NCBI GenBank assembly: GCA_002794775.1
Contig: NBAY01000028.1
Span: forward strand, 372,001-436,000
Reading direction: 5' to 3'
From: Porodaedalea pini
Lineage: Eukaryota > Basidiomycota > Agaricomycetes > Hymenochaetales > Hymenochaetaceae
Length of the DNA: 64,000 nucleotides
The notes under the pieces are model-generated. The model ran no database searches. It was not told the origin of the DNA and worked only from the letters and a program-made list of their open reading frames with translations. Shown here piece after piece: positions 1 to 12,337 of the stretch; within the stretch, counting starts at the first letter, position 1, and each line of letters opens with the position of its first letter. The translations under genes and the position numbers were made by a program.

Positions 1-1084
1 GGGATGAACCAGGTGATATTCCACACTCAGACGATACCGATTTTGTTTAGCCGCCGAAGATGATATGGATGTTCACGAAACCCTAGTTGGCCGACGCGGT
101 GATGATGGCCTATGCGAGCACGAAAGCAAACATCAGTGTGTCCAACGGTTGCTCTATGATGATGGCGATCTAGATATACACCATCATATGCAGCCGGTAG
201 CAAACGATGTCTTGCTCTGGAACTTATCCAGGAAGAACAGTCTCGATGATGATGGTGAAGGGGTGATATTCTATTAATGATGAAGCAATTGTTGCTAGCC
301 AAGTCAGGAAAGTAAGAAGACAAACGTACGTAGACAAGGTGAGCTAGGGACTACGCAACAGCGTAGCTAAGAATCTCAGCAAGATCACACCTATATGGCG
401 TGTTCGACAAGAAAATGCGGTCGAATGAGAGTATCGCGACCGCGAAGTCGTTAAGCAAGGCGATGATGACGACTATGTCGTACGCGGAAGCAACGACACG
501 GATCGTCACAGGCGTATCTCGTAGTTAAGCATGCGCTAGATAATTCGGCGCAGACTCGGTGAGTACATTATCAGCCGCAGCACGTGCAGCGTCCTTCACA
601 ACCTCTAAAGCGACGGCGATGTCGGTGCGCGAGCGTGAGTGCCGCATCATTCACACCGTCAACGCACAGCCCCGGTAACGCTTCACGCTCTCGAACCAGT
701 GCTTGAAGAATAATTCAGAGAATCCGTAAAGTCAGGCGCAGACAACAGAAGAACGAGACGAACCAGTAGGCGTAAAGATTAATTGCTGTAACGGAGAATA
801 TTCTTCTGGTCTTGGAGTGTGCCTCGGTGATTGACTCTTGAGCCAAAGATACACAGGGAAAGCATCAGAAGCGCTAGAATTGCACCTCCTCTCTTGACCT
901 GCACACGACTCCCGTCTGACCATCTTCTGCCTCTGAAGTTTTTCTTTGCGCTGGACTTTAAGAGAGAAGTAAGTGCTAGTGGTGCATAGCAAAGAAGACG
1001 GATAAAGGAATGATCTACAGCGCACCTCGGCCCGACGCAAATCAGTCAAAAAGCTTCAATTTTTTATTTTGCCCGTCCTCGATC
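1..1084. other. Unassigned leading region
   Basis: No gene could be supported here. Several short open frames exist on both strands near 27-323, rich in His from GATGAT-type repeats, but none resembles a known protein or has convincing splice signals. The last few hundred bases are presumably the promoter and 5' leader of the bHLH gene that starts at 1085. A neighbouring gene running off the left edge cannot be excluded. Confidence 0.4.
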
Positions 1085-3537
1085 ATGTCGTCCACGACGA
1101 TGGGCACAGACTCCGACGCATTCTTAAACGAGTTCGACTTCAACAGCCTTGGGAATGCAGGCGCACAGGTTGCCGGTGGTGGTCTCGAGAGCGCGAGTGG
1201 TAGCGGTGTCAGTTCTACTTCCGGCTCGAACGCCGGCCCAGGCGGGACTCCGACTCAATTTGGTGACTTCGACTTGGGCGGCACTCTGAACCAGCAAGGC
1301 AGCATGGACCTCGGCGACTTCAACATCTTCGGCGACAAGGCCAACGACGGGCGACGTGGCGACAACGCGATGCCACCGTCAGCCGGCTCGACGCAGGGAA
1401 ATGCGAACAACGTGAACTTTGACGCGCTACAGCAGCTGCTTTCGATGCAGATGCAATACCCTATGTCCGTCGACGGCGCACCAGGCCCAAGCCAGGCTGG
1501 GACATCGAATAACACCAATACAGCGGTGCTGATCGAGCAGCAACTTCGTCTGAACCAGCTCCAGCAACTGCAACAGCTGCAGAACCAGATCTTCCAACAA
1601 CAGGTGAGTGGAGTACTGGATTGGCTTGGGTCAGATATGGTGTTTCGCTACGTTCCACTGAAGGCTAGTGGATCAGTGCTGAGGAGAACGTGTTTGGTTT
1701 TGTGTGCGTTCGGACTATTGTATCTTACTTCGAGTGTATGCGGCGTAGGAGGCTTCTCAGGGCCGAAAAGGTCTGCAGTCCATACCACACCCATCTTAGA
1801 CTTGATACGCTCCCAAAGTCCTTTGTCTCGTAGCAATGTCGAAATTTCACGTCTGACCCAAGATCTCACTCCTTTTGATGCGTTCTGACGACATTTACTC
1901 TACAGATTGAGCTCATTAGCGGACAGAGCAGCTTATCGAACAGTCTTGAACCAACACCACTGCCCACGCCCGCTTTCCGGGATACAAACCAATTTCAAGG
2001 CCTTCCTACACCTGGTATGTTCGAGGTCCCCAAGGTCGGAATAATGCCGAAGCTAATTGAGTCTTTAAATACAGTAAATTCCACCGAACTTCGGCCCCAG
2101 CCTCCACCGAACTTCGTGTCGCCAATGATCCTCCAAAATTACCTGGCACAGCCTGGGCCTGCCACACAGTTCAATACCCCGCATCCGCTTCCGCAAGGCC
2201 CGAGCTCCGCACCTGCACACCTCGCGTTTTCCACGCAGGCGCCGTTGTTATCTCCAGGTGACCTTGACTTCGAGCTTTCGCCGCTCACAAGTCCGTGGCT
2301 CGGCGCCGTGTCCTATCAGCAAGCTCAGCAACAAGCGCAACAACAATCTCAAAATCGGACGCAGAATCTGCCTAAGCGCCGAGGCTCGAAGCGCGGTGCG
2401 TCTAGCAGCGGGGATGATGCGAGTGGGCAGGCGCGGAAGCGCCAGTCTTCTGCGATTCGTGCGACTGCTGGTGGTGCGCGCAAGGCGGCGGCGACGCGCG
2501 GTTCGGCCAGCGTGAGCTCGACGCCTGCGATCCGGCCGCGCTCTAGTAGGAACAGCGTAATGGGTGACGTTGTCGGCGATACGCCGTCTCCTGTCGACTT
2601 GTCGATGCCGCCTCCCGCACCGCCAACGCAGCCTAGTCATAACACCGCTGTTGGTACGCAGCCACCTGCGCCAGCTTCTTCAGGCTCCCCTGCAACGAGT
2701 CCTGCGCTGTCGCCTGTGACCCCGGCAAGCATCATGAACCTCGGACGGCTCGGACTCAGCAGTGGCCTGTCCCCGCCTCTCAATGCAGTTGAGGATCAGG
2801 ATCAGCAAAATCTGGAGAAAAGCAAGGGTAAGGGCAAAAGTAAAACGCCTCCAAGGACATCAACCTCCGGCCCAACAAAATCCATCGCAAAAAAGGCGTC
2901 TTCAACGTCGCTCATCAGCCCCTCCCTCAAGCCGCTGCTCCCAGGCGGGCTCGCACCCTCCTCCGCCGCGCACCTCGGCTCCGCCTCCAACTACACGCAC
3001 CACCTCTCCGGCTCCGCCGCAGCCCTGCACATCGCACCTGCAACGCCGCTCCCACCCCCAGCACCCGCGGTGCGCAAAACCTCACACAAGGCCGCGGAAC
3101 AAAAACGGCGCGACAGCCTCAAAACGAGCTTCGACGCGCTGCGCCTCTTGCTCCCTCCGCTGCCGTTACCGTCCGACGAGAACTACGTGGGCGAGGCGCC
3201 GCTGCCCGGCGCGATGCCCCCGCGCGGCCCGCCCCGCGGCGACGTCGCGGGCCCGAACCGCGCGGTCAGCAAGTTGCAGCTGCTCCGCTGTGGGAACGAC
3301 TTTATCCGGAGACTGCAGGCCCGCGTGGCGCGGCGCGATGAGTATATTGAGCAGCTGAAGGCGGAGGTGCGGGTGTTGAGGGCGCGTGCGGAGGCGAAGG
3401 AGGCGGGCGTCGATGCGATTGCGGCAGAGATTGAAAAGGTGGATCTGGAGAAAGACATTGATGCGGAGGAGGAGAATGCTCCAAGGCTTGGAGGCGCGTT
3501 ATTAGAGGGCGACGAGGCGGACGAGGAATACGAATAG
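1085..3537 (+). CDS. bHLH transcription factor
   Basis: Nuclear DNA-binding protein of about 696 residues. I read three exons: 1085-1603, 1906-2014 and 2075-3537; the sum is a multiple of three. The first half is low-complexity (Gln-rich LQQLQQLQ, Ser/Gly/Pro-rich), typical of fungal activation regions, followed by a Lys/Arg-rich stretch. Near the C-terminus is a basic helix-loop-helix: HKAAEQKRRDSLK carries the His, Glu and Arg-Arg residues that contact an E-box, and helix 2 (VSKLQLLRCGNDFIRRL) runs into a leucine/coiled-coil tail. The loop between the helices is unusually long and Pro/Gly-rich, as in several fungal bHLH proteins. The start was chosen at the ATG of MSSTTMGTDS; an in-frame ATG lies 75 bases upstream. 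The second intron (2015-2074, GTATGT, GCTAAT, ACAG) is 60 nt and free of stops, so unspliced RNA stays open. The exact regulator family is not recognised. Confidence 0.85.
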
Positions 3538-3809
3538 AGGACACATTTCATTCTTGTCCGACTTGTATTCGCTTCATAAGGTTGTCTCTCATTTTCATTC
3601 CAAGGAAAACAAACAGATTTACCGTGTAGCCAGTTGTACTCTCTTTGCATTATTTCTTGGATGTTGTACGAGAACTATTAGTGTACTCAACCGTGTTTGT
3701 TCATCAATAGAAGGCATGTGTGGCATAGCAGACTTTGAAGGACTGATAATGTACAAAGGCTTGATGTTACAGCATGGGTAGATAGTGAAAGTAGAACGAA
3801 GTAGGCGCT

Positions 3810-4532
<723 letters not shown>

Positions 4533-4640
4533 ACCATGTTGTTTGGTTGAGTGAGAAGGCTGTGGGAGGAGGGAAGAGAGAGATGGTTGTGGTTGGAGGT
4601 CAAGAGCTGTTGTGCCAACCGATGAATCGCGTCTCGCTTC

Positions 4641-4657
4641 TTATATAAATACACGTG
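4641..4657 (-). promoter_or_regulatory. TATA-like box plus CACGTG in H2A/ATP10 shared promoter
   Basis: An AT-rich TATA-like element (4641-4650) is followed directly by CACGTG (4652-4657) inside the roughly 207 bp between the divergent start codons of histone H2A and ATP10. CACGTG is the core site of Cbf1/USF-type bHLH factors. Its use here is inferred from position only. Confidence 0.45.
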
Positions 4658-4739
4658 ACTGGCGTCATAATTTTTTGGCGACAATTTCTTTCGCTTTTTT
4701 CTGAGTCTAAAGCCCAGTCTGGGAGTCTGGGTCTCAGCT

Positions 4740-5789
4740 ATGCTTACTCGTGTACTCCCTCGACCTCCCTCGATTCGCCAAATATGTGGGACTGGCACCC
4801 GAGCAGCAGTTTGTACTGCTTTTGCAATGAGACCTCGGCGATACAGGTCGACAACAACGAGCTCGCCTGCAACGTCTGAGCCTTCAAGTTCGACCTCTCC
4901 TCCGGTCTCAAACTCAGCAGAGCCCGTTGAGCAGGTAACATTTTCAGAAGGCGAGACGCTCCCATACCTTCCCCGCCCCTCGGAATTCCCGACATACCAA
5001 CGACGTTCCGCAAGTCATGGAGAGACGAGACGCTGGAGCTCATGGACCAGGATGTCCGGCTCGCTCGAAGGAAGCACATGTGAGTGTGCACTCTTTCTCT
5101 TCATGACTTCGGGATGTTATAACGAACTATGCAGACAGTGTTAAAGAGGCGACCAAGGGTTACTACAGCGACCTAAATGCGACACGGAGAAACGGAGGGA
5201 AGACGTGGATCGCACCAAAGACGCTAATTCGCGAAGACCATGCGTTATATTTTCCAAATATCTCTGGCAACTCGTTGGTCAACAAAGACACGGTGCACAC
5301 GACGGATCTCTGCAAAGGCAAAGTTTCCGTCATCGCCATGCTCTCGACTGCAATCTCCGAAGTAAGCTATCCTTCAAGTCTAATCATAAGCAATGTTTGA
5401 CTGAACGTTACTTTTAGGAACACGTCGACAGCTTCGTCCGTGCAACGAACGACGCCTTCCTCTCCAACCCACACTATCGCTTCGTGCAGATCAACCTGCA
5501 AGAGAACGTCGCAAAAGCGTTCCTAGTCTCGCTTTACATCTCCTCACTGCGCCGCAACATACCCAGAGAACTGCATCCAACGTACCTGATGTCGCGGCAG
5601 AACATGGAGTACGTGCGGGAGCCGCTCGGCATGAATAACAAGCATATCGGGTTCGCGTATTTATTGGATGTGAATCTGAAGGTGCGCTGGGCGGGAGGTG
5701 GATTGGCGCTCCCTTCGGAGAGTGAGTCGTTGAAGAGGTGTACGAAGGTGCTTCTTGACCGGATGGACAAGACGAATGGGAGTAGATGA
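4740..5789 (+). CDS. ATP10: Mitochondrial ATP synthase assembly factor Atp10
   Basis: Inner-membrane chaperone needed for assembly of the F0 sector (Atp6) of mitochondrial ATP synthase. The start at 4740 gives an Arg/Ser/Thr-rich mitochondrial presequence (MLTRVLPRPPSIRQ). The family signature follows: PLGIPDIPTTFRKSWRDE, ARRKHIVKEATKGYYSDLNA, RRNGGKTWIAPKTLIREDHA, ALYFPNISGNSLVNKDT, then the highly conserved HIGFAYLLDVNLKVRWAGGG. Clear introns are 5080-5138 and 5362-5417. A further intron must lie between about 4847 and 4947, because the presequence and PLGIPDIP are in different frames; an acceptor at 4947 fits, but the donor is not settled (4847 and 4874 both fit). Divergent from histone H2A. 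Confidence 0.88.
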
Positions 5790-6039
5790 TACTATTTTCA
5801 ACCGACATTTATTTGTCCTGTTTCGTCCTGTTACAATTTAGAGTGGATCTCAACAGTTTCAATTTGCGCAGCCGTTTGGCTTGTCCCTCGCCGCTTATCC
5901 TGCCTAGGAAAAGATTAGATTCGTCCGAGGTCAATGATGCGGAATGCAGATACGCAGAATAAAATACAACTATAAGCTACACTCGATACAATGCAAAGAA
6001 AACTGCGAAGAAAACGCCGACCAACAGATCCGAGACTAC

Positions 6040-6637
6040 CTAAAGGTCAAGATAATCCCTCCCTGACCATGCAGACCCCTCACCATACGCACCACCCGTC
6101 GCGTCCATGCCAACCTCACCAGCTCCGACGCCGCCCAGACCTCCAGCAGCCGCATTATCCGTGCCGTCGATCTCGCGGAAGCTGAACTCGCGGCGGAACT
6201 TGGTCTCGAGGCTCGTGAGCACTCCGATGAGATCCGTCGACGCCTTCTCGAGCGCTGCGCTCGGCGTAACAGAGCCGTCGGTCTGAATCTTGAGCAGGAA
6301 GTGCGGCTGCAGCGGATGCGGGACTTTGTATCCTGCAAAGAGGACCGCCGGGTTTGTCAGGAGTTGGCTGCGTCGTCAGTTGACCATTAGTCCATTAGCT
6401 AGTTAGACGAAATCAGTATGAGCGTGACGCACTGCCTGAGCATGTTTCCGAGCGTGTGGTCCTGCTTGCGGACCTTGATGGTGGCCGCGTTGGGGATCTT
6501 GGTGTCTTCCGTGACCTCAAGCCTAAGGACATTCCCGTCATTGAGACCTGTCTGTGTACCAGACAAAAGAGTACGAATCCTTACGGCCGCTCGCCGTCCT
6601 CGAGCACGTAGATCTCGTGGCGCTGGATAGCGTTCAT
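6040..6637 (-). CDS. RPB11: RNA polymerase II subunit Rpb11
   Basis: The alpha-like subunit that dimerises with Rpb3 in RNA polymerase II. Three exons (6585-6637, 6433-6522, 6040-6367) give 156 residues. Diagnostic motifs are the N-terminus MNAIQRHEIYVLEDGERP, then EDTKIPNAATIKV, the alpha-motif KQDHTLGNMLR, and VLFAGYKVPHPLQPHFLLKI, ending in the helix that pairs with Rpb3 (ALEKASTDLIGVLTSLE). The Gly-rich tail after FREIDG is longer than usual. An ATG ten bases upstream (6647) opens a different frame that reads through the first intron and loses the conserved N-terminus, so I prefer 6637. Divergent from uL15. Confidence 0.92.
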
Positions 6638-7198
6638 GGTGGTTCACTGCGGAAGAAAAAAAAAGTTAGAATAAGGTTGTGGTTTGGTTTGGCAGGTACG
6701 AGGTGGACGAGCGTCAGGACACAGTTTGTTATCACGGGGTAATCAATGACAATAAATAATGGCTTGAAGCCGACATCATGTGCTGTGCTGAAGAAAAGAT
6801 TATGACACTCACCACAAGAGGATGGAGGCAGGAAAGAGGTTGAGTCGAGAGTTGATGCTCTTGCAAATCTGTACTGAACGGGACTCGAACATGTGACATA
6901 CCCTCCGAATTCGGACTGCGGCCGAAGTTTCTGTTGCTTTGAGCGGCAGCAAAGAACACAGCGATCGACTTTCTCAAGATACACCAAAGTGAGTAGAGCT
7001 CATTGTTGCTGCTAGCCGCTCTGGATGTCGTCCAAGAAGTGTCGTATGTCGAGCAGAGTCGGTTGGATACGGAAGGATGAGTGGAAAAGGGGTGGATCGT
7101 TGGATTAGGCGGTGGATGGCACGCATGACGACAGATGGACTGGCAGACGGCTTTAACAACGAGTACGAAGCTGATGACACCGTTGCTGTTGTTTACAG

Positions 7199-7401
7199 AT
7201 GCCGACACACCTCTCCAAGACCCGCAAGCACCGTGGACACGTCTCCGCTGGTCACGGTCGTGTTGGCAAGCATCGCAAGCACCCAGGCGGTCGTGGTCTT
7301 GCCGGTGGTGCGCACCATCACCGGTGCGTCTCCATTCTCCCTCTATTTTCTAAAGGCGTGCTTATGTTTTTGTGTGTAGTACAAACTTTGACAAGTACCA
7401 T

Positions 7402-7433
<32 letters not shown>

Positions 7434-7805
7434 TTTCCACTTCACGCGTAACGCCCACTGGAGCCGCCCAATAAACGTCGACAAGCTTTGGACGCTTGTA
7501 CCGAAGGAGGAGAAGGAGGGCCTCACTGAGGACTCGGACGTCGTCCCAGTTATTGACACCCTTGCGGCGGGATACAGCAAGGTGCTTGGCAACGGACTGT
7601 GAGTCGCGTATATATATTGTCTCTGAACGAAATACTAAACCCTTTTTGTAGTTTCCCCAAGCTCCCTTGCATCGTAAAAGCGCGTTTCGTATCCGAGCGT
7701 GCAGAGTGCGTCATTTCTCTTCTCCTTTTCATTTATGATTATAACTGTATATGTCGTAGGGCGAAGATCAAGGAGGCAGGCGGTGTTGTGAAGCTCGTCG
7801 CATGA
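7199..7805 (+). CDS. RPL28: 60S ribosomal protein uL15 (L28/L27a)
   Basis: Cytosolic large-subunit ribosomal protein, 147 residues in four exons (7199-7323, 7380-7598, 7652-7705, 7760-7805). It begins [20 protein letters not shown], the universal N-terminus of eukaryotic uL15, continues [39 protein letters not shown], and ends [13 protein letters not shown]. The donors are GTGCGT, GTGAGT and GTGCGT. The ATG is directly preceded by a TTTACAG acceptor-like sequence, so an intron in the 5' leader is likely, as is common for fungal ribosomal protein genes. It shares a roughly 560 bp upstream region with RPB11. Confidence 0.95.
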
Positions 7806-8581
7806 TTTCATTATGTACTCTTTGCATTCCTTGTCCCGCTGTTTCTTCTTTCTATCTACCATGCGTTATGAACATAGGGATCCATCCATGCACACGCTCT
7901 CCATATCTGATGTGAAACAAGCAGGAGAAAAGTGAAATGATGTGCATACAATGAATTCCTTCAGAAGCCTTTTGAACCATTGCTATACGTGCCTGAGCCG
8001 TCGGTCAAACCGTCAGCAAGGTTGATATTGCAAGCCCCGCTCTTCCCGTTCTGCGCCTTTCCCGAGTTCCACGCTAGTTAATACCACTATGTATTAGTGG
8101 GAGTAAGACTGGTAGGCGAGAGGATTCATAATCCCGAAACGTTCACACCACGTCCATGGACCCCAAAATCCGCTGATGAAGAACAATTTCTTGACGTCAA
8201 TATTAATGGCTCTCATTCAGTAGAAAACGAGCGGAAATGGTCCGACGGGGAGGACTGACTCGACTACTGCAACTTGAGCTACTTCAGCACTTATACAAGC
8301 CGAATTCCCGCCGTGGGGATACTTCGCGGCGGTCTCACTAGAACAACTGGAGGAACTGACACGGGTTAGATCGTGAATTCGGCCCGTCGCACGCTCACCT
8401 CTGCTGCCACATGTTCTGTTATCGCTGGAGATAGTGGTCGTCCGTCTATTCTGTTGCCATTTGATCTCGGGACACCTCTGCTTTTTCTATTCGAGTTCGT
8501 GGCCAGCTCTATATAAATCATATCTGAGCCAAGCCCACGCGACTGAAGTCAGGGCTAAGCTGTACTTCAGCAAGACGCACG
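7806..8581. other. Intergenic, no gene seen
   Basis: Holds the 3' flank of uL15 and the promoter of the dehydrogenase gene. A TATA-like TATATAAATC lies near 8510, about 70 bp upstream of the next start codon. No open frame here has family resemblance. Confidence 0.5.
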
Positions 8582-10071
8582 ATGTCTTCAAGCACTGTAA
8601 ATATGAGGCTCGATGAGCATTCTGGGAATAAAGTATGGGCCATAACAGGTGCGCAAATGCATTCAGTGATCATTTGAAACCTGATTCACTTATAACACGA
8701 TTGCATAGGCACTTCTTCTGGCTTAGGTCGCTCACTCGTTCATGTCGCACTCGCGCGCGGAGACTATGTCATAGCGACGGCGCGTAATCTCGATAGTATC
8801 CGTGATTTTACCAAGAAGTGTCTACTTCTACCGTCGTCGTATTTCGGGCTGAGTTCTGACTTCACCTGATAATTCAAGTCCACAGACAGCTGCGCGAGTC
8901 CATACCATAAAGCTCGACGTAACTGCACCGTTCTCGGAGCTACGCAAGATGGCGGCCGAAGCCGTCAACAAATGGGGACGCGTGGATGTCCTCATCAACA
9001 ACGCCGGTGTGGGGATGCTTGGGATTTCTGAGGAAGTCGGGTGAGCCTCCGCTATTTCCCTAGATCAGCATTACGAAATTTCCAGCTCCTAGAATAGTTG
9101 ACTGCGTGCTTAAAGCAAGAAAAAAAACACATGAACTGACTACATTCATCCCAGCGTGGAGGGATATCAAAAGCAGTTTGCCACGAATTTCTTTGGCCCT
9201 CTGAATGTCACGAACGCGTTCTTGCCCTATATGCGCGCGAGGAGAGAGGGCACAATTGTATTTGTGGGAAGCCGCTCGTCTTGGAGGTCAAACGTTCCTG
9301 TGAGTATTCAGTTCTTTCTGCATTATCGCTTTGTGCGTTGTTGAATACGCTTTCGCCACGGCCTTGCAGATGCTAGGTTGGTGGAGCTGTGAATAAGGTA
9401 AGAATAATCGACTGTACTAAACGCTTTCCCCTTTTCATTAGGAACATATGCTTCTTCGAAAGCGGCACTCACAGGTTAGCTATAGACTCATCGTCTACGT
9501 ATTCCGTCCTCATTTTTTGTTTCATAACATAGCTGCAGCCGAAGCGCTCTCTGTCGAGGTCGCGCCGCTGAACATCAAAGTACTCAATGTCCTCCCAGGC
9601 GGCATGCGAACACAAAACTGGGCCAATATGTCCCTCCTCCCGACGGCATCCGATGCGCTTCTACCTCCCTTATCCAAGCAGAGCGGTACGGACCAAATCC
9701 AGGCTGACTCCACGTCATCAGCACTGCCCGCAGCCAACGCAAAGCCAGACGTTAACGCGGAGGAAATCACCGAGCAACACATTGCAGACTATGCAGAGCT
9801 GCGAAAGCGTCAGATCGAGTGGATGCTCGCCGTCGCGTCCGACGGCGACGCGGAGAAATGCGCAAGCGCGATTATCGATGTCGTGACTGATAAGTTTGGT
9901 CCAAATGGTGGGCCAAACGAGAACGGCGAGAAGGGGAGGGGATGGCCGGATATGGGAATGTTGGTAATGGGTGCGGATGCAGAGGTAAACATTAGGGATA
10001 AGTGTCATGCGGTATTGAAGAATTTGGACGAGTGGAAGGATGTGGTGAGGGGCATTGCTATGGATCGTTAA
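8582..10071 (+). CDS. Short-chain dehydrogenase/reductase
   Basis: NAD(P)-dependent oxidoreductase of the classical SDR type, about 350 residues; substrate unknown. The cofactor-binding TGTSSGLGRSL sits at the N-terminus, followed by ATARN (cofactor region), LDVTAP, the INNAG motif and the catalytic YASSK, with PGGMRTQNW after it. Exons by my reading: 8582-8648, 8709-8819, 8890-9040, 9155-9299, 9370-9376, 9442-9474 and 9533-10071; the sum is a multiple of three. The fifth exon is only seven bases (ATGCTAG) and restores NVPMLGTYASSK. The alternative is a weak donor at 9304 that skips this exon. About 60 residues after the catalytic core, rich in Asp/Ala/Ser, extend the usual SDR length. Confidence 0.85.
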
Positions 10072-10534
10072 GATAGTTAAAGATGGACTGTAAGAATAAG
10101 CCTGTGAGTAATGCCTCTGGCCTAATAAACGTATACATATGGAGTTTCTGGCATCGAATGTGGTCTTTGAACCTTAACTTGCAAATTCCTGAACGTGCAA
10201 GCGGAGACGCGTCGACGCGTTTTGATCACGTGGGAGGCATAATTCAGCAGGATTTAAAGAAGTTCAATATACTACGTCCAAGGTACTAGTAATGCTGATA
10301 GAGATCACTAGTACTATTAGCTTTTTGTCTATATATATGCAGGAATGCAAGGAACTGTGGACCATGTCCTCGTATCAGTCTATTTTTTTTAGGCTCATAT
10401 TATTATTAATATTCTGGACTTCTGTATGCGTCGATCATCTGCCACGACATCGGTTTCCTTATTGGAACGACTGACCAGCGTGTCAGCGCGTCGTTTGGAC
10501 GCACCTCATTCAAAGTCTCTGCACGACCTTGAAG
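10072..10534. promoter_or_regulatory. Intergenic with double ACGCGT and CACGTG
   Basis: Two overlapping ACGCGT units form the palindrome ACGCGTCGACGCGT around 10207-10220, and a CACGTG follows at 10227-10232, about 300 bp upstream of the SWP1 start. ACGCGT is the MluI cell-cycle box bound by MBF in fungi; function here is inferred. No coding sequence is seen. Confidence 0.35.
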
Positions 10535-11611
10535 ATGGTCCGTTTCCTCCTCTTACTGCCGTTCGTAGCAGCTCTCGCTAGTGCAGCCCAGCTCGCCGTT
10601 AAAAATGCCCGCTTGACTATCTCATCCAACGACGGCGCGCAACTGCGCTCAGAATCGTGCGTGTCATTTGAGCTCACATTACTACGCGAATGATGCTCAT
10701 TCGTCTCCGTGACATTATCTAGGCTAGAAGTCGGAGGCAAGGCTCTCTCAACGCCGTTGACCCTGGGCCCTACGGACACGCTCAAGCTGTCGTTTGCCAT
10801 CACGGAGAAGGGGAAGGACGGCAAGGGTGTGCAACCGCACCAGACGTTCCTCCGCTTCTACGATGAGAAGACGGGCGAGGAGGGTATCCAACCCGTGCGC
10901 GTGAGCTCCGGAGGGAAGGCCAAGTTCGAGCTTGTGCGTAACACTATCCTCACTCACATGGAACTAATTTACTCACATTTTGGCGCATCTACTGCGGATG
11001 ACTGTAGAACATGGCGCGCCCGCCGCTATCCTTACCTCCCTCCAGCGACGCGCCTCTACGCATTTCCCTCATTCTCGGTTCTTTTGTGCATGATCCTCTA
11101 CAGGCGGTCCTCTTCGACCTCTCCGTCCCCGCGTCGGCTCCCCCGCCGCAGCATCCAGAGGAGGCGAGCTTCCATCCGCTCCCGGAGATCCAGCACACAT
11201 TCCGCCCGGAGCCCAAGTCGCCGCAGCAATTCATCAGTGCCGTATTTGCCGGTGTTGTGCTTGCGCCTTGGCTGGTCCTCTTCACCTTCGTGAGTCTCTT
11301 TACATCATCTGCGCCGCGCCGTTGTGACGCTGTCTCTGTTATTTATTACTCATACTGACTGTACAATACAATATCGCTGCGTGCAGCTCTCAAAAATTCC
11401 TCACAGGCTGCCGTATCTTTTCAAACCCCAAATTCTGACCTTCGTGGGCCTGCTCGGCGCATTTGAGGGACTCCTTCTGTGGTACTGGGTCGCCTTGCGT
11501 CTTGGACAGGTGTTGGCGTACGGTGCGGTGCTTGGCTCCTTGACTGTCCTCGCGGGAAATCGAGCCCTCAACTTGCTGGCGAAATGGAGGGTAGAGGCCG
11601 TTCAGAAATAG
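10535..11611 (+). CDS. SWP1: Oligosaccharyltransferase subunit ribophorin II (Swp1)
   Basis: Subunit of the ER oligosaccharyltransferase that N-glycosylates nascent proteins. Exons 10535-10656, 10723-10933, 11008-11289 and 11387-11611 give 279 residues. An N-terminal signal peptide (VRFLLLLPFVAALASAAQLA) leads into a lumenal beta-sandwich domain containing HQTFLRFYDEKTGEE. Near the C-terminus are three hydrophobic segments: FISAVFAGVVLAPWLVLF, ILTFVGLLGAFEGLLLWYWV and VLAYGAVLGSLTVLAGN, the arrangement of Swp1/ribophorin II. The length fits fungal Swp1, which is shorter than animal ribophorin II. The first intron uses GTGCGT. Confidence 0.9.
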
Positions 11612-12337
11612 ACACTCTTTGTTATATCCCCTTAGCGGGGATGTTGCTTAAAAAGTTATGAACCGACATTATATATGCTTTTGTTCTGCGCACGAACCTG
11701 CTTACCTCTTCCCACAATCTCTCTTTCAATAAGCTTGTTGTGTCAGAAGGCATATTCACGCGCTCCTCGCGAATTGAATACGTACTCTACGACCTCCGAC
11801 AGCAAGTCGACGACAGTTACTATGACTCTTCATTCATCCGATGCTCGCGTCCTTCACATCTTCCTCTTCCGGATTGTGCAAAGCTCAAGCTGGAAGAAGG
11901 ACCTGGAGTGTATCTGCAATTCGATTGTATTATGCATGTGACTACGTAGTACTTTGAATAGTGACTCGGATTATGTTTAGTAGCAAAGACACACTATAAG
12001 TTCTCTGAGTTTTATTGAGGGGTTTTTTTTTTCAATTCAACGCAACATTGGCTAAATGGGCCTTCAGACCCTCATCTATGCGCTGTTCGATCGAGTCCAG
12101 CAAAGACAGTCGGAAGAATAACCAAGTTTATATGTCCTTCAACCTTTCTTTCAATTTCAAAAGCATTGAAGTCGGCAAGAGCAAGAGAATCGACTTTATA
12201 ACACGTGACCAGTGAGACGTCGTCGATGCCGGACCGTCCCGGCGTCCTGCTCTCATTCTTCGCAGTAGACTGTCTCCTGTGCGCTGCATAGTCTCTGCCT
12301 AACAGTAACACATCGCTTTACTGTCTGCGAATAGATC
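11612..12337. promoter_or_regulatory. Intergenic with CACGTG upstream of PFK-2
   Basis: No gene is supported. A CACGTG at 12202-12207, preceded by TTTATAA, lies about 135 bp upstream of the phosphofructokinase-2 start codon and is the most likely promoter element. Confidence 0.4.

Noticed and set aside
2762..3358. 198-codon plus-strand frame inside the bHLH gene
   Set aside because: Overlaps the bHLH-coding frame in another phase; low-complexity Arg/Pro/Ser only.
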